A program made the translations under genes and the position numbers. Below the pieces are notes generated by a model. That model saw only the letters and a list, made by a program, of their open reading frames with translations, made no database searches and had not been told where the DNA came from. Source: Prochlorococcus sp. AG-311-J23 (GTDB taxonomy: Bacteria > Cyanobacteriota > Cyanobacteriia > PCC-6307 > Cyanobiaceae). Taken from it: 64,000 bases of DNA. The stretch is from contig QBVL01000001.1 in NCBI GenBank assembly GCA_003284375.1, positions 62,001 through 126,000 on the forward strand, in the 5' to 3' direction. Position 1 is the stretch's first letter. Every line of letters starts with the position of its first letter. Positions 51,165 to 64,000 of the stretch are shown here, piece by piece.

Positions 51165-51821
51165 TTAATTGTTAATTAATTTACGGAGAGTTTTATAAAT
51201 TAAAGTTATCAAAGCTGCAGAAATAGTTAAGATGATGATTATCTTAAATATACTTGAGAAAGGACTAATCAAAGTTTCAATATTTGCATAATTATCCCCT
51301 AAATAGAATCCTGTAATTGTTAAAAACAACGTCCAAATCAAGCTTCCTGCGGTTGTCCAAATTAGAAAAGGAGTGATAGGCATTAACTCAACCCCTGCTG
51401 GAACTGAAATCAAAGTACGAATTCCAGGTACTAATCTTCCCCAGAAGACTAAAGAAACTCCATACCTGTTGAACCATTTACGACTGCGAGCAAGTTCCTG
51501 AGGCTTAATTCCAAGCCAACGTCCATTCTTCTCAAGCCATTTCTCAAGTCTTTCTTCATTCACTAATCTGCCAATTCCATACCAAGGCAACGCCCCAATA
51601 ACAGTTCCGATTAAACCTGCTAAAACAACTGGTAAAAAATCTAATTGACCTTGAGACACATAAAAGCCTCCAAGAGGCATAATCAACTCCGAAGGAATTG
51701 GCGGAATTAGGTTTTCCAAAAACATTGCCAATAAGATCGCCCCATAACCAATCCACTGATTGGTCTCAACTGCATTTCCTATAAATACTGGTAAAGAAGA
51801 AATAAATTCAGATATTTCCAT
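51165..51821 (-). CDS. DedA-family membrane protein
   Basis: ENLIPPIPSELIMPLGGF, F.GRLVPGIRTLISVPAG. Confidence 0.93.
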   Translation of the reverse strand: MEISEFISSLPVFIGNAVETNQWIGYGAILLAMFLENLIPPIPSELIMPLGGFYVSQGQLDFLPVVLAGLIGTVIGALPWYGIGRLVNEERLEKWLEKNGRWLGIKPQELARSRKWFNRYGVSLVFWGRLVPGIRTLISVPAGVELMPITPFLIWTTAGSLIWTLFLTITGFYLGDNYANIETLISPFSSIFKIIIILTISAALITLIYKTLRKLINN

Positions 51822-51845
51822 TTAGTTTCAACTGTTTAAATAAAA

Positions 51846-53279
51846 TCAATAACGATATTGCTCTGTCTTGTAGGGACCTTCGATTGGAACATTAATATAT
51901 TCAGCTTGCTCTTGAGTTAACTTAGTTAACTTTGCTCCAATCTTATCTAGATGAAGAACAGCCACCATTTCATCTAAATGTTTGGGCAAGACATAAACTT
52001 TGTTCAAATATTTAACGCCATATTTAAATAGTTCAATTTGAGCTAATACTTGATTAGTAAAAGAATTACTCATAACAAAACTAGGATGACCAGTTGCACA
52101 TCCAAGATTAACTAATCTCCCTTCTGCTAGAAGAATAATTTTGTTACCGCTTGGTAAAGTTATGTGATCTACTTGGGGTTTAATATTTTCCCATTCATAA
52201 GACTTTAAAGAGGAAACCTCTATTTCATTATCAAAATGGCCAATATTACAAACAATCGATTCATTCTTCATCCTAATCAAATGCTCATGACGAATCACTT
52301 GGAAATTTCCAGTGGCAGTAACAAAAATATCTACATCTTCCACCACTTCATTTAATCTCACAACTCTATAACCCTCCATTGCGGCTTGAAGAGCACATAT
52401 TGGATCTATCTCAGCAATCATTACTGTCGCGCCTAAACCCCTTAAAGACTGCGCAGAACCTTTTCCAACATCTCCATATCCCATAACAAGGGCTACCTTG
52501 CCAGCCACCATGACATCTGTAGCTCTTTTGATTCCATCCACCAAGGACTCTCGGCAACCATAAAGATTATCAAACTTACTTTTAGTCACAGAATCATTTA
52601 CGTTGATTGCTGGGAAAACAAGTTCTCCATTTTTTTCCATTTGGTAAAGCCGAGCTACACCTGTTGTGGTTTCCTCAGTAATTCCTTTGATAAAAGATTT
52701 AGCTTTTGAATAAAAAGTTGGATCTTGTGAAAGTTTTTTCTTAATGGAAGCAAATAATGCAATTTCCTCTTCATTTGAAGGGTTATTAAGAACTGAAATA
52801 TCTTCTTCCGCTTTGCTCCCAAGAATAATCAATCCAGTCGCATCACCACCATCGTCAAGAATCATATTTGCAGATTCACCATCTCTCCACTCAAAAATTT
52901 TATGGGTATATTCCCAGTATTCATCTAAAGTCTCACCCTTCTTGGCAAATACTGGGACTCCTGAATTTGCAATAGCTGCAGCAGCATGATCCTGAGTGGA
53001 AAAAATATTACATGAAGCCCATCTCACTTTCGCACCAAGTTCAACGAGAGTCTCAATAAGAACTCCTGTTTGAATAGTCATGTGGAGACTACCTGCTATG
53101 AAAGCCCCTTTTAAAGGTTTTTGGGATCCATATTTTTTTCTCAGTGCCATTAAACCAGGCATTTCTGTTTCAGCGATCAAAAGTTCTTTTCGCCCGAATT
53201 CTGCTTCGGTTATATCGTTAACTACGTAATCAGTATTATTCTCAATACTGTTGAGATTTGACTTGGTTGCTGCGAACAT
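51846..53279 (-). CDS. ahcY: Adenosylhomocysteinase
   Basis: [47 protein letters not shown]-terminal KTEQYRY. Confidence 0.97.
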   Translation of the reverse strand: MFAATKSNLNSIENNTDYVVNDITEAEFGRKELLIAETEMPGLMALRKKYGSQKPLKGAFIAGSLHMTIQTGVLIETLVELGAKVRWASCNIFSTQDHAAAAIANSGVPVFAKKGETLDEYWEYTHKIFEWRDGESANMILDDGGDATGLIILGSKAEEDISVLNNPSNEEEIALFASIKKKLSQDPTFYSKAKSFIKGITEETTTGVARLYQMEKNGELVFPAINVNDSVTKSKFDNLYGCRESLVDGIKRATDVMVAGKVALVMGYGDVGKGSAQSLRGLGATVMIAEIDPICALQAAMEGYRVVRLNEVVEDVDIFVTATGNFQVIRHEHLIRMKNESIVCNIGHFDNEIEVSSLKSYEWENIKPQVDHITLPSGNKIILLAEGRLVNLGCATGHPSFVMSNSFTNQVLAQIELFKYGVKYLNKVYVLPKHLDEMVAVLHLDKIGAKLTKLTQEQAEYINVPIEGPYKTEQYRY

Positions 53280-53282
53280 AAG

Positions 53283-53828
53283 TTGAACTCTCTATGGGAG
53301 ATGGTGGAAAAAGATACTGAAAAACAATTCAAGGTTTTTAATTCATTTGCTCAGCAAACCAATAATTTCTGCTGGACTCTAGATAAACCTGAATCAACGA
53401 TGTCATTAGGATCAACGTTAACAAAAATATTTCCAGATCTATGCATTCTCCTTTTAAATGGGCCTCTTGGAGCAGGAAAAACCACATTAGTTAAAGGAAT
53501 TGCAAAAAGTCTAAAAATTCAAGAGCCCATTACTTCTCCAACTTTTCCTTTATCCCAACATTATCCTTTGGGATCGCCTCCATTGGTACATCTTGATTTG
53601 TACAGAATTGAAGAAAAAAATGCGGCAAACGAATTTTTTTTACAAGAGGAAGAGGAAGCTAAAGCCATTGGTGCATTGATGGTTGTTGAATGGCCAGAAA
53701 GGTTATCACTGCCAATGCCTGATGCTTGGAGAGGAAAATTAGAATATTCCTCAGAAAATCAATCCCGTTTTTTTCAGCTAATTCCTCCTTTAGATAAAGA
53801 CAATAAATTATCAATATCATCTAAGTAA
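53283..53828 (+). CDS. tsaE: tRNA threonylcarbamoyladenosine biosynthesis ATPase TsaE
   Basis: [40 protein letters not shown]. Confidence 0.92.
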   Translation: MNSLWEMVEKDTEKQFKVFNSFAQQTNNFCWTLDKPESTMSLGSTLTKIFPDLCILLLNGPLGAGKTTLVKGIAKSLKIQEPITSPTFPLSQHYPLGSPPLVHLDLYRIEEKNAANEFFLQEEEEAKAIGALMVVEWPERLSLPMPDAWRGKLEYSSENQSRFFQLIPPLDKDNKLSISSK

Positions 53829-54790
53829 GGTTGTGGTTCTATCGCTCCAACTCCCTTGCAAACATGCGAGCCACATGCAATTCCAAATTGAATAATATCT
53901 TTAGCACTTTGTTCACTGATTTGATCTAATTCAACAGAGATGAGTTTATAAATTAATCCTGCAGTGAATGCATCACCAGCTCCAGTTGTATCAATCACAG
54001 AAGAGGGGATAATCGCAAATGATTTGCCAAGGTGATTATTGAGTCGCCATAAAATGGGATTTGATCCATCGGTAACTACAACAGATGGTCTTTGTGGAAG
54101 AGATGAAGAGATTTCAGTTGGATCAGAGGTATGAAAAAACCATTGAGCCTCCTCTTTAGCGAGTTTTATTAACGAAACGTTTTTTAAAATTGACAATATT
54201 TGATTTTTTTCTTTCACAGAGGGTTCTGAGACGGTTGAAACTTGGTTTCGCCAAAAAGTTGGACGCCAATTCAAATCAAGGGCAATCTTTATTCCTGAAT
54301 GCATAGCATTTTCGATACACCACAAAAAAGCTTTGGATGATATTTCTGAAGCCAAAGGAATTGTTCCTGCCACTAACCATTGCGCATTTTCCGCAACCAA
54401 TGGCCAGTCTCGAATAATTTGTTCCAAAGATATGGCTTGATCGGCAAATCCCAAGCCTTTATCACCCTCAAAGCCTTCAAAACATCTTTCTCCATCAGAG
54501 TCTCTACGAACCAATACAACTCTTGTTGGACGAAGAGTATCTTGCTGTAATCCAGAGGTATTAATTCCCTTTTGGATTAATAGATTATTAAAATCCTCTC
54601 CAAAAGCATCATTTCCTAAAGAGCCAATAAAAGAAACCTTCGCTCCTAGTCTGCTCAAGGCACAAGCAACATTAGCTGGAGCGCCACCAAAACAATCTGT
54701 TATTGGCAAATCACTAGATGGGTCTCCACCAAGAGGACCAAGTCGATCTATTAAAGCTTCTCCAATCGCAATGACACTTCCAGCACGCAT
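53774..54790 (-). CDS. PfkB-family carbohydrate kinase (fructokinase-like)
   Basis: AIGEALIDRLGPLGG, CFGGAPANVACALSRLG, DTTGAGDAFTAGL. Confidence 0.93.
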   Translation of the reverse strand: MRAGSVIAIGEALIDRLGPLGGDPSSDLPITDCFGGAPANVACALSRLGAKVSFIGSLGNDAFGEDFNNLLIQKGINTSGLQQDTLRPTRVVLVRRDSDGERCFEGFEGDKGLGFADQAISLEQIIRDWPLVAENAQWLVAGTIPLASEISSKAFLWCIENAMHSGIKIALDLNWRPTFWRNQVSTVSEPSVKEKNQILSILKNVSLIKLAKEEAQWFFHTSDPTEISSSLPQRPSVVVTDGSNPILWRLNNHLGKSFAIIPSSVIDTTGAGDAFTAGLIYKLISVELDQISEQSAKDIIQFGIACGSHVCKGVGAIEPQPYLDDIDNLLSLSKGGIS

Positions 54791-54826
54791 GTCTAATTAA
54801 ATATCAATAGCGTTATTATTGGTGAT

Positions 54827-55984
54827 TTACAGTTTTTTATTTCCAATACAAAGATGTTTATGTAATTCAGAAATAATTTTAGTGTTAGCAGCAGGGAAAG
54901 GAAAATCAAAAAGTCTGTCCGGAGATACCCAAAGTAATTTTTGACTCGCTAATGGTTTTGGCTGACCTGATATCCATGCACAAATATGAACAGTAAAATA
55001 AAGCTTCTTATGGGTATAAGCGTGTTCAAAAGATAAAAGCTTTTCTCCAACGTTGACAACAATCCCAAGCTCTTCTTTTAATTCTCGCTCGATAGTTTTC
55101 TCAATCGATTCGTTGGGAATTTTTTTTCCTCCTGGAAATTCCCACATTCCGCCCATACTTGAGCTTTCTAATCGCTGATCTATAAGCAATTCACCTTTTT
55201 GATTAAAAACAAGCCCAATTCCAATTTCTTGCAGAGGCTTTATTTTGGTCATTTCTTTTTTAGGAAAATCTTCAGGATCGTACTTTGTATAAGCAACACA
55301 AAAATTTTGTAGTGGGCAAGAAGAACAACTTGGTTTTTTGGGAGTACAAATAATTGCCCCTAAATCCATCAAAGCCTGATTGAAATCCCTTGGACTTAGC
55401 GTTTCAATCAATAACGAGCTGAATTCCCATAATTTTCTTTCATATTTAATAGATTTTCTTTCAATGGCTAGCAATCTAGACAAAATTCTTTTTACATTCC
55501 CATCCAATATTGGGGTTGGCAGGTCAAAGGCAGATGAGATGATACTACCTGCAGTACTTCTACCGATACCAGGAAGAGACATCCACTTATCTATTTGATT
55601 AGGCCAAGAATCTGGATCTTGATCTCTATTTTTGCCAACAAATTCAACTAATATTTTAGAGGATTGATGTATTCGTTTCGCACGTGAATAATAACCAAGA
55701 CCTTGCCATATCATAAGAAGATTCTCCAAATCAGCCTCTGCTAAACACGACAAGGTAGGAAAAACCTTCATCCATTTTTTCCAGTAAGGAATTACGACCT
55801 TCAACTGAGTCTGCTGAAGCATGACCTCGGCGATCCAAATTCCATAGGGAGATATACTTTCGCCCAATTGAGGAATAGAACCATCTTTCTTCAATTTCCA
55901 GGGTATCCAGTATCTACCATTTGCCCTGAACCATTCCAGAAGTAAATTTTGGATATCTTGAGGAGAGTCAATAATGTCCGTCAA
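54827..55984 (-). CDS. mutY: A/G-specific adenine glycosylase with C-terminal NUDIX-like domain
   Basis: EVMLQQTQLKVVIPYW, LPGIGRSTAGSI HhH, CTPKKPSCSSCPLQNFC Fe-S, MGGMWEFPGGK. Confidence 0.94.
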   Translation of the reverse strand: MTDIIDSPQDIQNLLLEWFRANGRYWIPWKLKKDGSIPQLGESISPYGIWIAEVMLQQTQLKVVIPYWKKWMKVFPTLSCLAEADLENLLMIWQGLGYYSRAKRIHQSSKILVEFVGKNRDQDPDSWPNQIDKWMSLPGIGRSTAGSIISSAFDLPTPILDGNVKRILSRLLAIERKSIKYERKLWEFSSLLIETLSPRDFNQALMDLGAIICTPKKPSCSSCPLQNFCVAYTKYDPEDFPKKEMTKIKPLQEIGIGLVFNQKGELLIDQRLESSSMGGMWEFPGGKKIPNESIEKTIERELKEELGIVVNVGEKLLSFEHAYTHKKLYFTVHICAWISGQPKPLASQKLLWVSPDRLFDFPFPAANTKIISELHKHLCIGNKKL

Positions 55985-56149
55985 AATTGAAAAAATGTTT
56001 TTAACACTATTATTATTTTAATAATTTTTATCAACTCAAATTAATACTTATTGAACAGCTAATGCATAAAATAATATGAATAAAAAATCTATTCACTTTA
56101 CTAAAGATATATCTTTAAGTAAAAATAATTTATATCCTTCTCTAAAAAT

Positions 56150-57049
56150 ATGAAGCAATTCTGGAATTGGAAAAATTATCAAATTGCATGGCAAGTAGAA
56201 GATAAAGATAAGGATTCTAAAATCGCAATAGTGTTAATTCATGGTTTTGGAGCATGTAAAGATCATTGGAGATTCAATCAAAAAAATATTAGCTCAATTG
56301 CACCATGCTATGCATTAGATTTGATAGGTTTTGGAGACAGTAGTCAGCCAAATTCACAGATTTCATATGAAAAGAAAACCTCTAAAAATTTTAATTATTG
56401 TTTCGATAATTGGAGTCAACTAGTTTATGATTTCTGTAACGAAATAGTTAAAAAACCTGTCCTATTAATAGGAAATTCGATTGGGGGGGTAATTGCCTTA
56501 AATACATCGAAAAAATTATCTCAAAAATGCTTAGGGGTAATATTAATTGATTGCGCCCAAAGGACAATGGATGATAAGCGATTGGCGGAGCAATCATTAT
56601 TAATGAGATTTTTTAGACCAGTGATTAAAACTCTTATAAGACAACGATTTCTTAGTTCCAACATTTTTAAAAATGCAGCAAACCCTACTTTTATTGCAAA
56701 AATTTTAAAAATGGCTTATCCAAGTGGAAATAATATTGATGAGGAGTTAATAGACTTGCTCTTCAAACCAACCCAAGGGAAAGGAGCTCCTGAGGCTTTT
56801 AGAGGGTTTATCAACTTATTTGATGATTATTTAGCTCCAGATTTACTAATGCAATTGGATAATCCAGTATATTTAGTCTGGGGTGAAAAAGATCCTTGGG
56901 AACCTGTTAAAGAAGCTCAGAAATGGCTTGAAACTTTTGAGTGTGTAGAAAGTTTGGATATTATTCCTGGAGCTGGACATTGCCCTCATGATGAAATGCC
57001 AGAGAAAGTTAACCCTATTCTTACAAGAATAATTCAAGAAGCCATATAA
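56150..57049 (+). CDS. Alpha/beta hydrolase
   Basis: VLIHGFGACKDHWRFNQ, LIGNSIGGVIAL, GAGHCPHDEMPEKVN; paralogous in pattern to 24411-25322. Confidence 0.9.
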   Translation: MKQFWNWKNYQIAWQVEDKDKDSKIAIVLIHGFGACKDHWRFNQKNISSIAPCYALDLIGFGDSSQPNSQISYEKKTSKNFNYCFDNWSQLVYDFCNEIVKKPVLLIGNSIGGVIALNTSKKLSQKCLGVILIDCAQRTMDDKRLAEQSLLMRFFRPVIKTLIRQRFLSSNIFKNAANPTFIAKILKMAYPSGNNIDEELIDLLFKPTQGKGAPEAFRGFINLFDDYLAPDLLMQLDNPVYLVWGEKDPWEPVKEAQKWLETFECVESLDIIPGAGHCPHDEMPEKVNPILTRIIQEAI

Positions 57050-58041
57050 GCTTCAACCGATTCTCCAGTTTTTCGTAAGCCTCTTAAACCGTCTCTTTCT
57101 AAATTTCTAACCCTATCTCTACTAATACCCAACACTCGACCAATACCTGTGAGACTCATTGGATCATCACCATCCATGCCATATCTCATTCTTAAAACAC
57201 GGTTTTGTAATTCCGGTAATTGTTCAAGTAGTGTCTCCAAATCACCTTTCATGCAGTCGCTTTCTATTTGTTCAGAAGGCATATCAATTTCGTTAGATAA
57301 TAAGTCCAACAAAATAGTGTCTTCACCATCACCAATTTTGGTTTCTAAACTAACTGGCTGTCCAGCTCTACTCATTAAATCTTTCACATCATTCTCAGGA
57401 AGTTCTACGTATTCAGATAGCTCTTTCAATGTTGGAGTCCTAGAAAGTTCTTGACTTAACTCTCTTTGCCCTTTTTTAAGCTTATTTAGCATTTCAGTTA
57501 TATGAATAGGGAGTCTTATAGACCTGCTTTTCTCCGCAATTGCTCGTGTAATGCCTTGGCGAATCCACCAATAAGCATAAGTTGAAAACTTATACCCTCT
57601 TGTAGGATCGAATTTTTCAACGCCCCTAACTAAACCAATAGTTCCTTCTTGAATCAAATCTAAGAGTTCCATATTTCTTTTTGTATATTTCTTAGCAACA
57701 CTGACCACGAGGCGAAGATTAGCTGCAACCATCCTTTCTTTTGCCCTTTTACCACTTTTCAACTTCTTTTTTAACTGTATGGGAGATAATCCAGCCTTAT
57801 CGGCGAAAAAGTTAATGTCTGGCTTTTCACCTAAATCACTCTCAAGTTCAGCCTCAAGATTTTCTAGAACCACTAAATCTTGGACTTGTCTTCCTAATGT
57901 AATTTCCTGCTCGTGAGACAACAATGGAACTCTTCCGATATCTCTTAAATATGAACGAACTAGGTCAATATCCGTTACGGACCTTACAGAAGCAGCGGAA
58001 GATGTATTTTTCGTCTTAGTAGCCTCTACTGCCGTTGTCAT
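57034..58041 (-). CDS. RNA polymerase sigma factor, sigma-70 family (group 2 type)
   Basis: DLVRSYLRDIGRVPLLSHEQEI, DLIQEGTIGLVRGVEKFDPTRGYKFSTYAYWWIRQ; no long N-terminal region 1.1. Confidence 0.94.
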   Translation of the reverse strand: MTTAVEATKTKNTSSAASVRSVTDIDLVRSYLRDIGRVPLLSHEQEITLGRQVQDLVVLENLEAELESDLGEKPDINFFADKAGLSPIQLKKKLKSGKRAKERMVAANLRLVVSVAKKYTKRNMELLDLIQEGTIGLVRGVEKFDPTRGYKFSTYAYWWIRQGITRAIAEKSRSIRLPIHITEMLNKLKKGQRELSQELSRTPTLKELSEYVELPENDVKDLMSRAGQPVSLETKIGDGEDTILLDLLSNEIDMPSEQIESDCMKGDLETLLEQLPELQNRVLRMRYGMDGDDPMSLTGIGRVLGISRDRVRNLERDGLRGLRKTGESVEAYMAS

Positions 58042-58141
58042 AGGATTGTTGAGTTTTGTAAAGCTTACTACTAAGAATTGTAAAGATCAAATGAGAATAG
58101 CTCGGCTTTCCACACTTTGAGTAAAAATACTCATTCGACTT

Positions 58142-59551
58142 CTACGTCAGTCTGCCCAAAAGCCAAGAAGCGGTTTTCAAATAAATCAAAACTCCTGCAA
58201 CATCTGTGGCGGTAGTAATAAATGGAGCCGACATTAAAGCAGGGTCTAATCCCATGCGATCAAAAAGCAAAGGTAAAGCTGCTCCTGCAGTAGCAGCAAG
58301 AGTGGTAATAGCAATCAAGCTTATTCCCACAGCTGTTGCGACCAAAGGTCCCTGTCCTTGCCACCAAGCAAAAGGCACAACGAATACAGCCATCAAGACT
58401 CCTAGCAAAACTCCTGCCAAAGCTTCTTTTGCAATAGCTTTAAAAAGACCAAGTCGTTGTATTCGTTGAGTACTCAAACCTCGAATAACAACCGTTGAAC
58501 TTTGAGCTCCAACATTGCCTCCCGCGCCAATTAGTAAAGGAATAAAAGCAGTCAACAAAACTACTTGCTTTAAAACCTCATCATTCATAGCAATAACTTG
58601 AGTTGTTAATCCATTTGCCAAAACCAAAACTGCAAGCCATACAATTCGACGTCTGGTCACCACGAATAAGTTGCTCTGAAAGTAATCATCTTCATCCCCA
58701 GCCTGAACCGCTCCAGCTGCATAAATATCTCTAGTCGCCTCTTGCTCAATAACATCAATCACATCATCAACAGTGACAATGCCAACTAGTCTTTTTTCAA
58801 GATCTACAACTGGTAAAGCTAAAAAATCATATCTTTGTATTGCCCTTGCAACTTCCTCTTGATCAGTATCGGTTCTTACATTGACAACTTCTCTTGTCAT
58901 GACTTCCCCTATCAGTGATTCAGGATCAGCTACTACTAGATCCCTTAACGATAAAATTCCAGTTAAATGCCTCTCTTTGTCGGTCACATAAAGACTATAA
59001 ATTGTTTCTGAAAAAGTAGCTCTTTGCCTAACTAGTTTTAAAGCTTGTGAGACACTAAGAAACTCTTTCAAATCAATAAATTCCGTAGTCATTAATCTGC
59101 CAGCGGTTTCAGACTCATACCCCAAAAGCTGAGCAGTGACTCGTCTTTCTTCAGGACTAAGTTCTGCAAGTAAACGCCTGACAACTTTTGCAGGCAACTC
59201 ATCAAATAGTCGGACACGATCATCGGGTGACATTTTTTCAACCAAATCGAGTACTTCGTTTGACCTCAAACGATCTAAAAGATTTTGTTGTACTGAAGGA
59301 TCTAAGTATTCGTAAACTTCAATTGCTTCGTTTTTGTTCAAAAGCCTGAAAGCCAAGGCCTGCAAAATCATGGGCAAAGTTCCAATAGCCTGAGCTATAT
59401 CGACAGGTTGCACAGGGCTCAGAAGTAATTTGACGCCGTCATAATTCCCAGCAGAAAGCATTGCCTCTAATTGCTGGGCAACCGCATCAGCAACCAAACT
59501 GCCATTAGCCAAGGACTGATTCTCACCAGATGCCCCTGTTTGTTCGTTCAT
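58142..59551 (-). CDS. mgtE: Magnesium transporter MgtE
   Basis: MgtE N domain, two CBS domains (MTREVVNVRTDTDQEEVARAIQRYDFLALPVVD), C-terminal TMs with GAGGNVGAQSSTVVIRGL. Confidence 0.95.
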   Translation of the reverse strand: MNEQTGASGENQSLANGSLVADAVAQQLEAMLSAGNYDGVKLLLSPVQPVDIAQAIGTLPMILQALAFRLLNKNEAIEVYEYLDPSVQQNLLDRLRSNEVLDLVEKMSPDDRVRLFDELPAKVVRRLLAELSPEERRVTAQLLGYESETAGRLMTTEFIDLKEFLSVSQALKLVRQRATFSETIYSLYVTDKERHLTGILSLRDLVVADPESLIGEVMTREVVNVRTDTDQEEVARAIQRYDFLALPVVDLEKRLVGIVTVDDVIDVIEQEATRDIYAAGAVQAGDEDDYFQSNLFVVTRRRIVWLAVLVLANGLTTQVIAMNDEVLKQVVLLTAFIPLLIGAGGNVGAQSSTVVIRGLSTQRIQRLGLFKAIAKEALAGVLLGVLMAVFVVPFAWWQGQGPLVATAVGISLIAITTLAATAGAALPLLFDRMGLDPALMSAPFITTATDVAGVLIYLKTASWLLGRLT

Positions 59552-59614
59552 ATTTGGAGCAGCAAGCCATTATTATTTTATGGCTAACTCTAGTTTTTTA
59601 TTACTTCCATATCC

Positions 59615-60091
59615 ATGTCCGTAAATATCAGCAAAGTGGAGGTCTTCACTTTTAAAAATCAGAAAATAACTTTTGATCATTACAAAGGAAATGTTCTATT
59701 GATTGTCAATGTCGCAAGCAAGTGTGGATTTACAAAGCAATACAAAGCTCTTCAAAATCTTCAGGATAAGTATGAATCCAAAGGCTTCAAAGTTTTAGGA
59801 TTTCCTTGTAATGACTTTGGGAACCAAGAGCCGGGGCCATTGGAAGAAATAAAAGAATTCTGTTCAACAACTTATGGAGTAAATTTCCAACTTTTCCAAA
59901 AAGTTCATGCCAGAGGCCAAACAACAGAACCTTTTACAACCTTGAATCAAGTAAGTCCAAGCGGAGAAGTTGAGTGGAACTTTGAAAAATTCCTCATTAA
60001 TACTAAGGGAGATGCAGTCGCAAGATTTAAAAGTTCAATAGAACCAGACAGTATTGAAATCAAACAAGAAATTGAAAAATTACTCAATTAA
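59615..60091 (+). CDS. Glutathione peroxidase
   Basis: LIVNVASKCGFTKQYKALQNL, FPCNDFGNQEPG, WNFEKFLI. Confidence 0.95.
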   Translation: MSVNISKVEVFTFKNQKITFDHYKGNVLLIVNVASKCGFTKQYKALQNLQDKYESKGFKVLGFPCNDFGNQEPGPLEEIKEFCSTTYGVNFQLFQKVHARGQTTEPFTTLNQVSPSGEVEWNFEKFLINTKGDAVARFKSSIEPDSIEIKQEIEKLLN

Positions 60092-60432
60092 GCATTTAAT
60101 TTCTTAGCAAGGATGTGACCTAAACCGATAGCCAAAACTCCAATGAGAACAATTGTTATCGAGTTAAATAAAAACAATTTATAAAGGCCTTTATTTAGCA
60201 ACTCATATAAGCTAGAAGACCAGCCACTAAAAGTAGTCATAGAGCCACAAAGTCCAACACCAAGTGTTAATTTATACCTCTTTAAAATGTCTAATGAATT
60301 AAAAAATCCTAATAAAAAGCAACCAATTAAATTGATTATAAAAATTTCATCAATTTGCCATCGAAATAAAGCTCCTGGAATTGCTCCTAGAGAGATTAAA
60401 AAAAATGTATTGTTTTTAATCTCTCTACCCAT
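60088..60432 (-). CDS. crcB: CrcB/Fluc fluoride channel subunit
   Basis: GAIPGALFRWQID, NLIGCFLLGF, GLCGSMTTFSGWSSSL. Confidence 0.88.
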   Translation of the reverse strand: MGREIKNNTFFLISLGAIPGALFRWQIDEIFIINLIGCFLLGFFNSLDILKRYKLTLGVGLCGSMTTFSGWSSSLYELLNKGLYKLFLFNSITIVLIGVLAIGLGHILAKKLNA

Positions 60433-60807
60433 CTATTGATTACCTAAGAAAAGTCCAAAAGCAAAAGCAATGATTCCTATAGACGTAGAAATTATAAATA
60501 ACTTTAAAGCTCTAATAAATTTCAATCGCAAGCATAAATCAAAAAGATCGTTAACAAATGAAGAAAAAGAACTGAGACTACCCAAAAAACCAATTGAAAA
60601 GAATAATACTAGTTGATAATAATAAGTAAGAGCTCTAAGTTGCTCTACAAGGGAAAGGAATAAGCCAAGGCAAAAAGAAGCAAAAGTATTAATTATTAGG
60701 ATTAAAAAATCTTTACTTACAGTTATTTTTTCTAATTTACTAGAAATTTTAAATCTAATATTAGCACCTAAAATTGCTCCAATAGAAACAAATAAAATCT
60801 CATCCAT
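60433..60807 (-). CDS. crcB: CrcB/Fluc fluoride channel subunit (second copy)
   Basis: GAILGANIRFKI, NTFASFCLGLFLS, GFLGSLSSFSSFVNDL. Confidence 0.85.
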   Translation of the reverse strand: MDEILFVSIGAILGANIRFKISSKLEKITVSKDFLILIINTFASFCLGLFLSLVEQLRALTYYYQLVLFFSIGFLGSLSSFSSFVNDLFDLCLRLKFIRALKLFIISTSIGIIAFAFGLFLGNQ

Positions 60808-60819
60808 TTATAATATTAG

Positions 60820-63158
<2,339 letters not shown>

Positions 63159-63287
63159 TTAGCCGAAACCTTTCCCGAATTTCAATTTAACATCGGTATC
63201 AAGGAAAGTCTCAGGAAAAATTTAAAACCAAATTAAAAAAATTTAAGTTCATGCAATTACTGCTAATAAAACCCCTAAAAGACAATC

Positions 63288-64000
63288 ATGCAAGCCAATA
63301 AACCTATTCTCATAGCTCTTATGGGCCCGACGGCAAGCGGTAAAACTGAACTTGCTATTGAGATTGCAAAAAAAATCAATTCAAATATTCACAATATCGA
63401 TTCTCGCCAAATCTATATTGATATGGACATTGGCACTGCCAAGCCAACAGAAGTTCAACAAAGCCAAGTAAAACATTTTCTAATTGATGTTTGCTTACCA
63501 TCTAAACCAATCAATCTTCATGATTTTCAATCCATAGCCAAAACATCAATCGAGAGAGATCTAGAACAAAAAGGTATAACTTTACTTGTAGGAGGAAGTG
63601 GCTTATATTTTCAAGCCTTGATTCGAGGACTTAATCCTCCAGCGGTATCTCCTCAAAAATTCTTAAGAGATCAACTGGAAAATATAGATAAAACCGAACG
63701 ACACAAATTGTTAAAGCTTTGTGACCCTTTATCAGCGCAGAGAATACATCCAGAAGACTCAATAAGAATAATCCGTGCTCTTGAAGTTTTTTATGCAACA
63801 GGAAAAATGTTTTCGAAACAAAAAAGCTTGATACCTACTCCTTGGAGAGTTTTGGAACTTGGATTAAATCCTGATAATTTAGTCAGTAGAATCCAACGTA
63901 GAACTGAAGAAATGTATAAAAAAGGTTTAATAGAAGAAACAGAAGATTTGATCAATAAATACGGAAATGATTTACAGTTGATAAAAACTATTGGATATGG
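63288..64000 (+). CDS. miaA: tRNA dimethylallyltransferase, 3' truncated by window edge
   Basis: [54 protein letters not shown]..., [10 protein letters not shown]...; no stop before 64000. Confidence 0.95.
   Translation, partial: MQANKPILIALMGPTASGKTELAIEIAKKINSNIHNIDSRQIYIDMDIGTAKPTEVQQSQVKHFLIDVCLPSKPINLHDFQSIAKTSIERDLEQKGITLLVGGSGLYFQALIRGLNPPAVSPQKFLRDQLENIDKTERHKLLKLCDPLSAQRIHPEDSIRIIRALEVFYATGKMFSKQKSLIPTPWRVLELGLNPDNLVSRIQRRTEEMYKKGLIEETEDLINKYGNDLQLIKTIGY

Overview
AT-rich cyanobacterial chromosome segment. The gene content (pebA/pebB/ho1, panC-cmk fusion, psaC, NdhS, gyrB next to miaA) fits a low-light-type Prochlorococcus or a close picocyanobacterial relative. Positions ~11,200-64,000 are a dense housekeeping backbone: purM, panC/cmk, the peb/ho1 cluster, icd, glgP, tRNA-Arg(CCU), rnpB, rnc, glmS, psaC, acpP-fabF, tkt, a TPP riboswitch with thiC, ruvB, smpB, lysS, an rpaB-like regulator, mreBCD, ahcY, mutY, a sigma-70 factor, mgtE, crcB x2, gyrB and partial miaA. 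Positions 1 to ~10,881 look like an accessory genomic island. It holds orphan small ORFs, a TPR gene, a complete type I restriction-modification operon (hsdM-hsdS-hsdR), a small minus-strand cluster with a ribbon-helix-helix-like ORF, and a tyrosine recombinase. The right edge is a 20-nt 3' remnant of a tRNA, most likely tRNA-Cys (T-loop, acceptor strand and U73). This architecture resembles tRNA-targeting integrative elements of the tycheposon type, but the left end lies outside the window. The most notable details are a G8 homopolymer in the 5' part of hsdS (possible phase variation), repeated GTCGGTAAG motifs over the recombinase promoter, and several small genes below the 60-aa threshold of the ORF track. 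No CRISPR array and no clearly new defence system was recognised. All calls are from reading the sequence; no database search was run.
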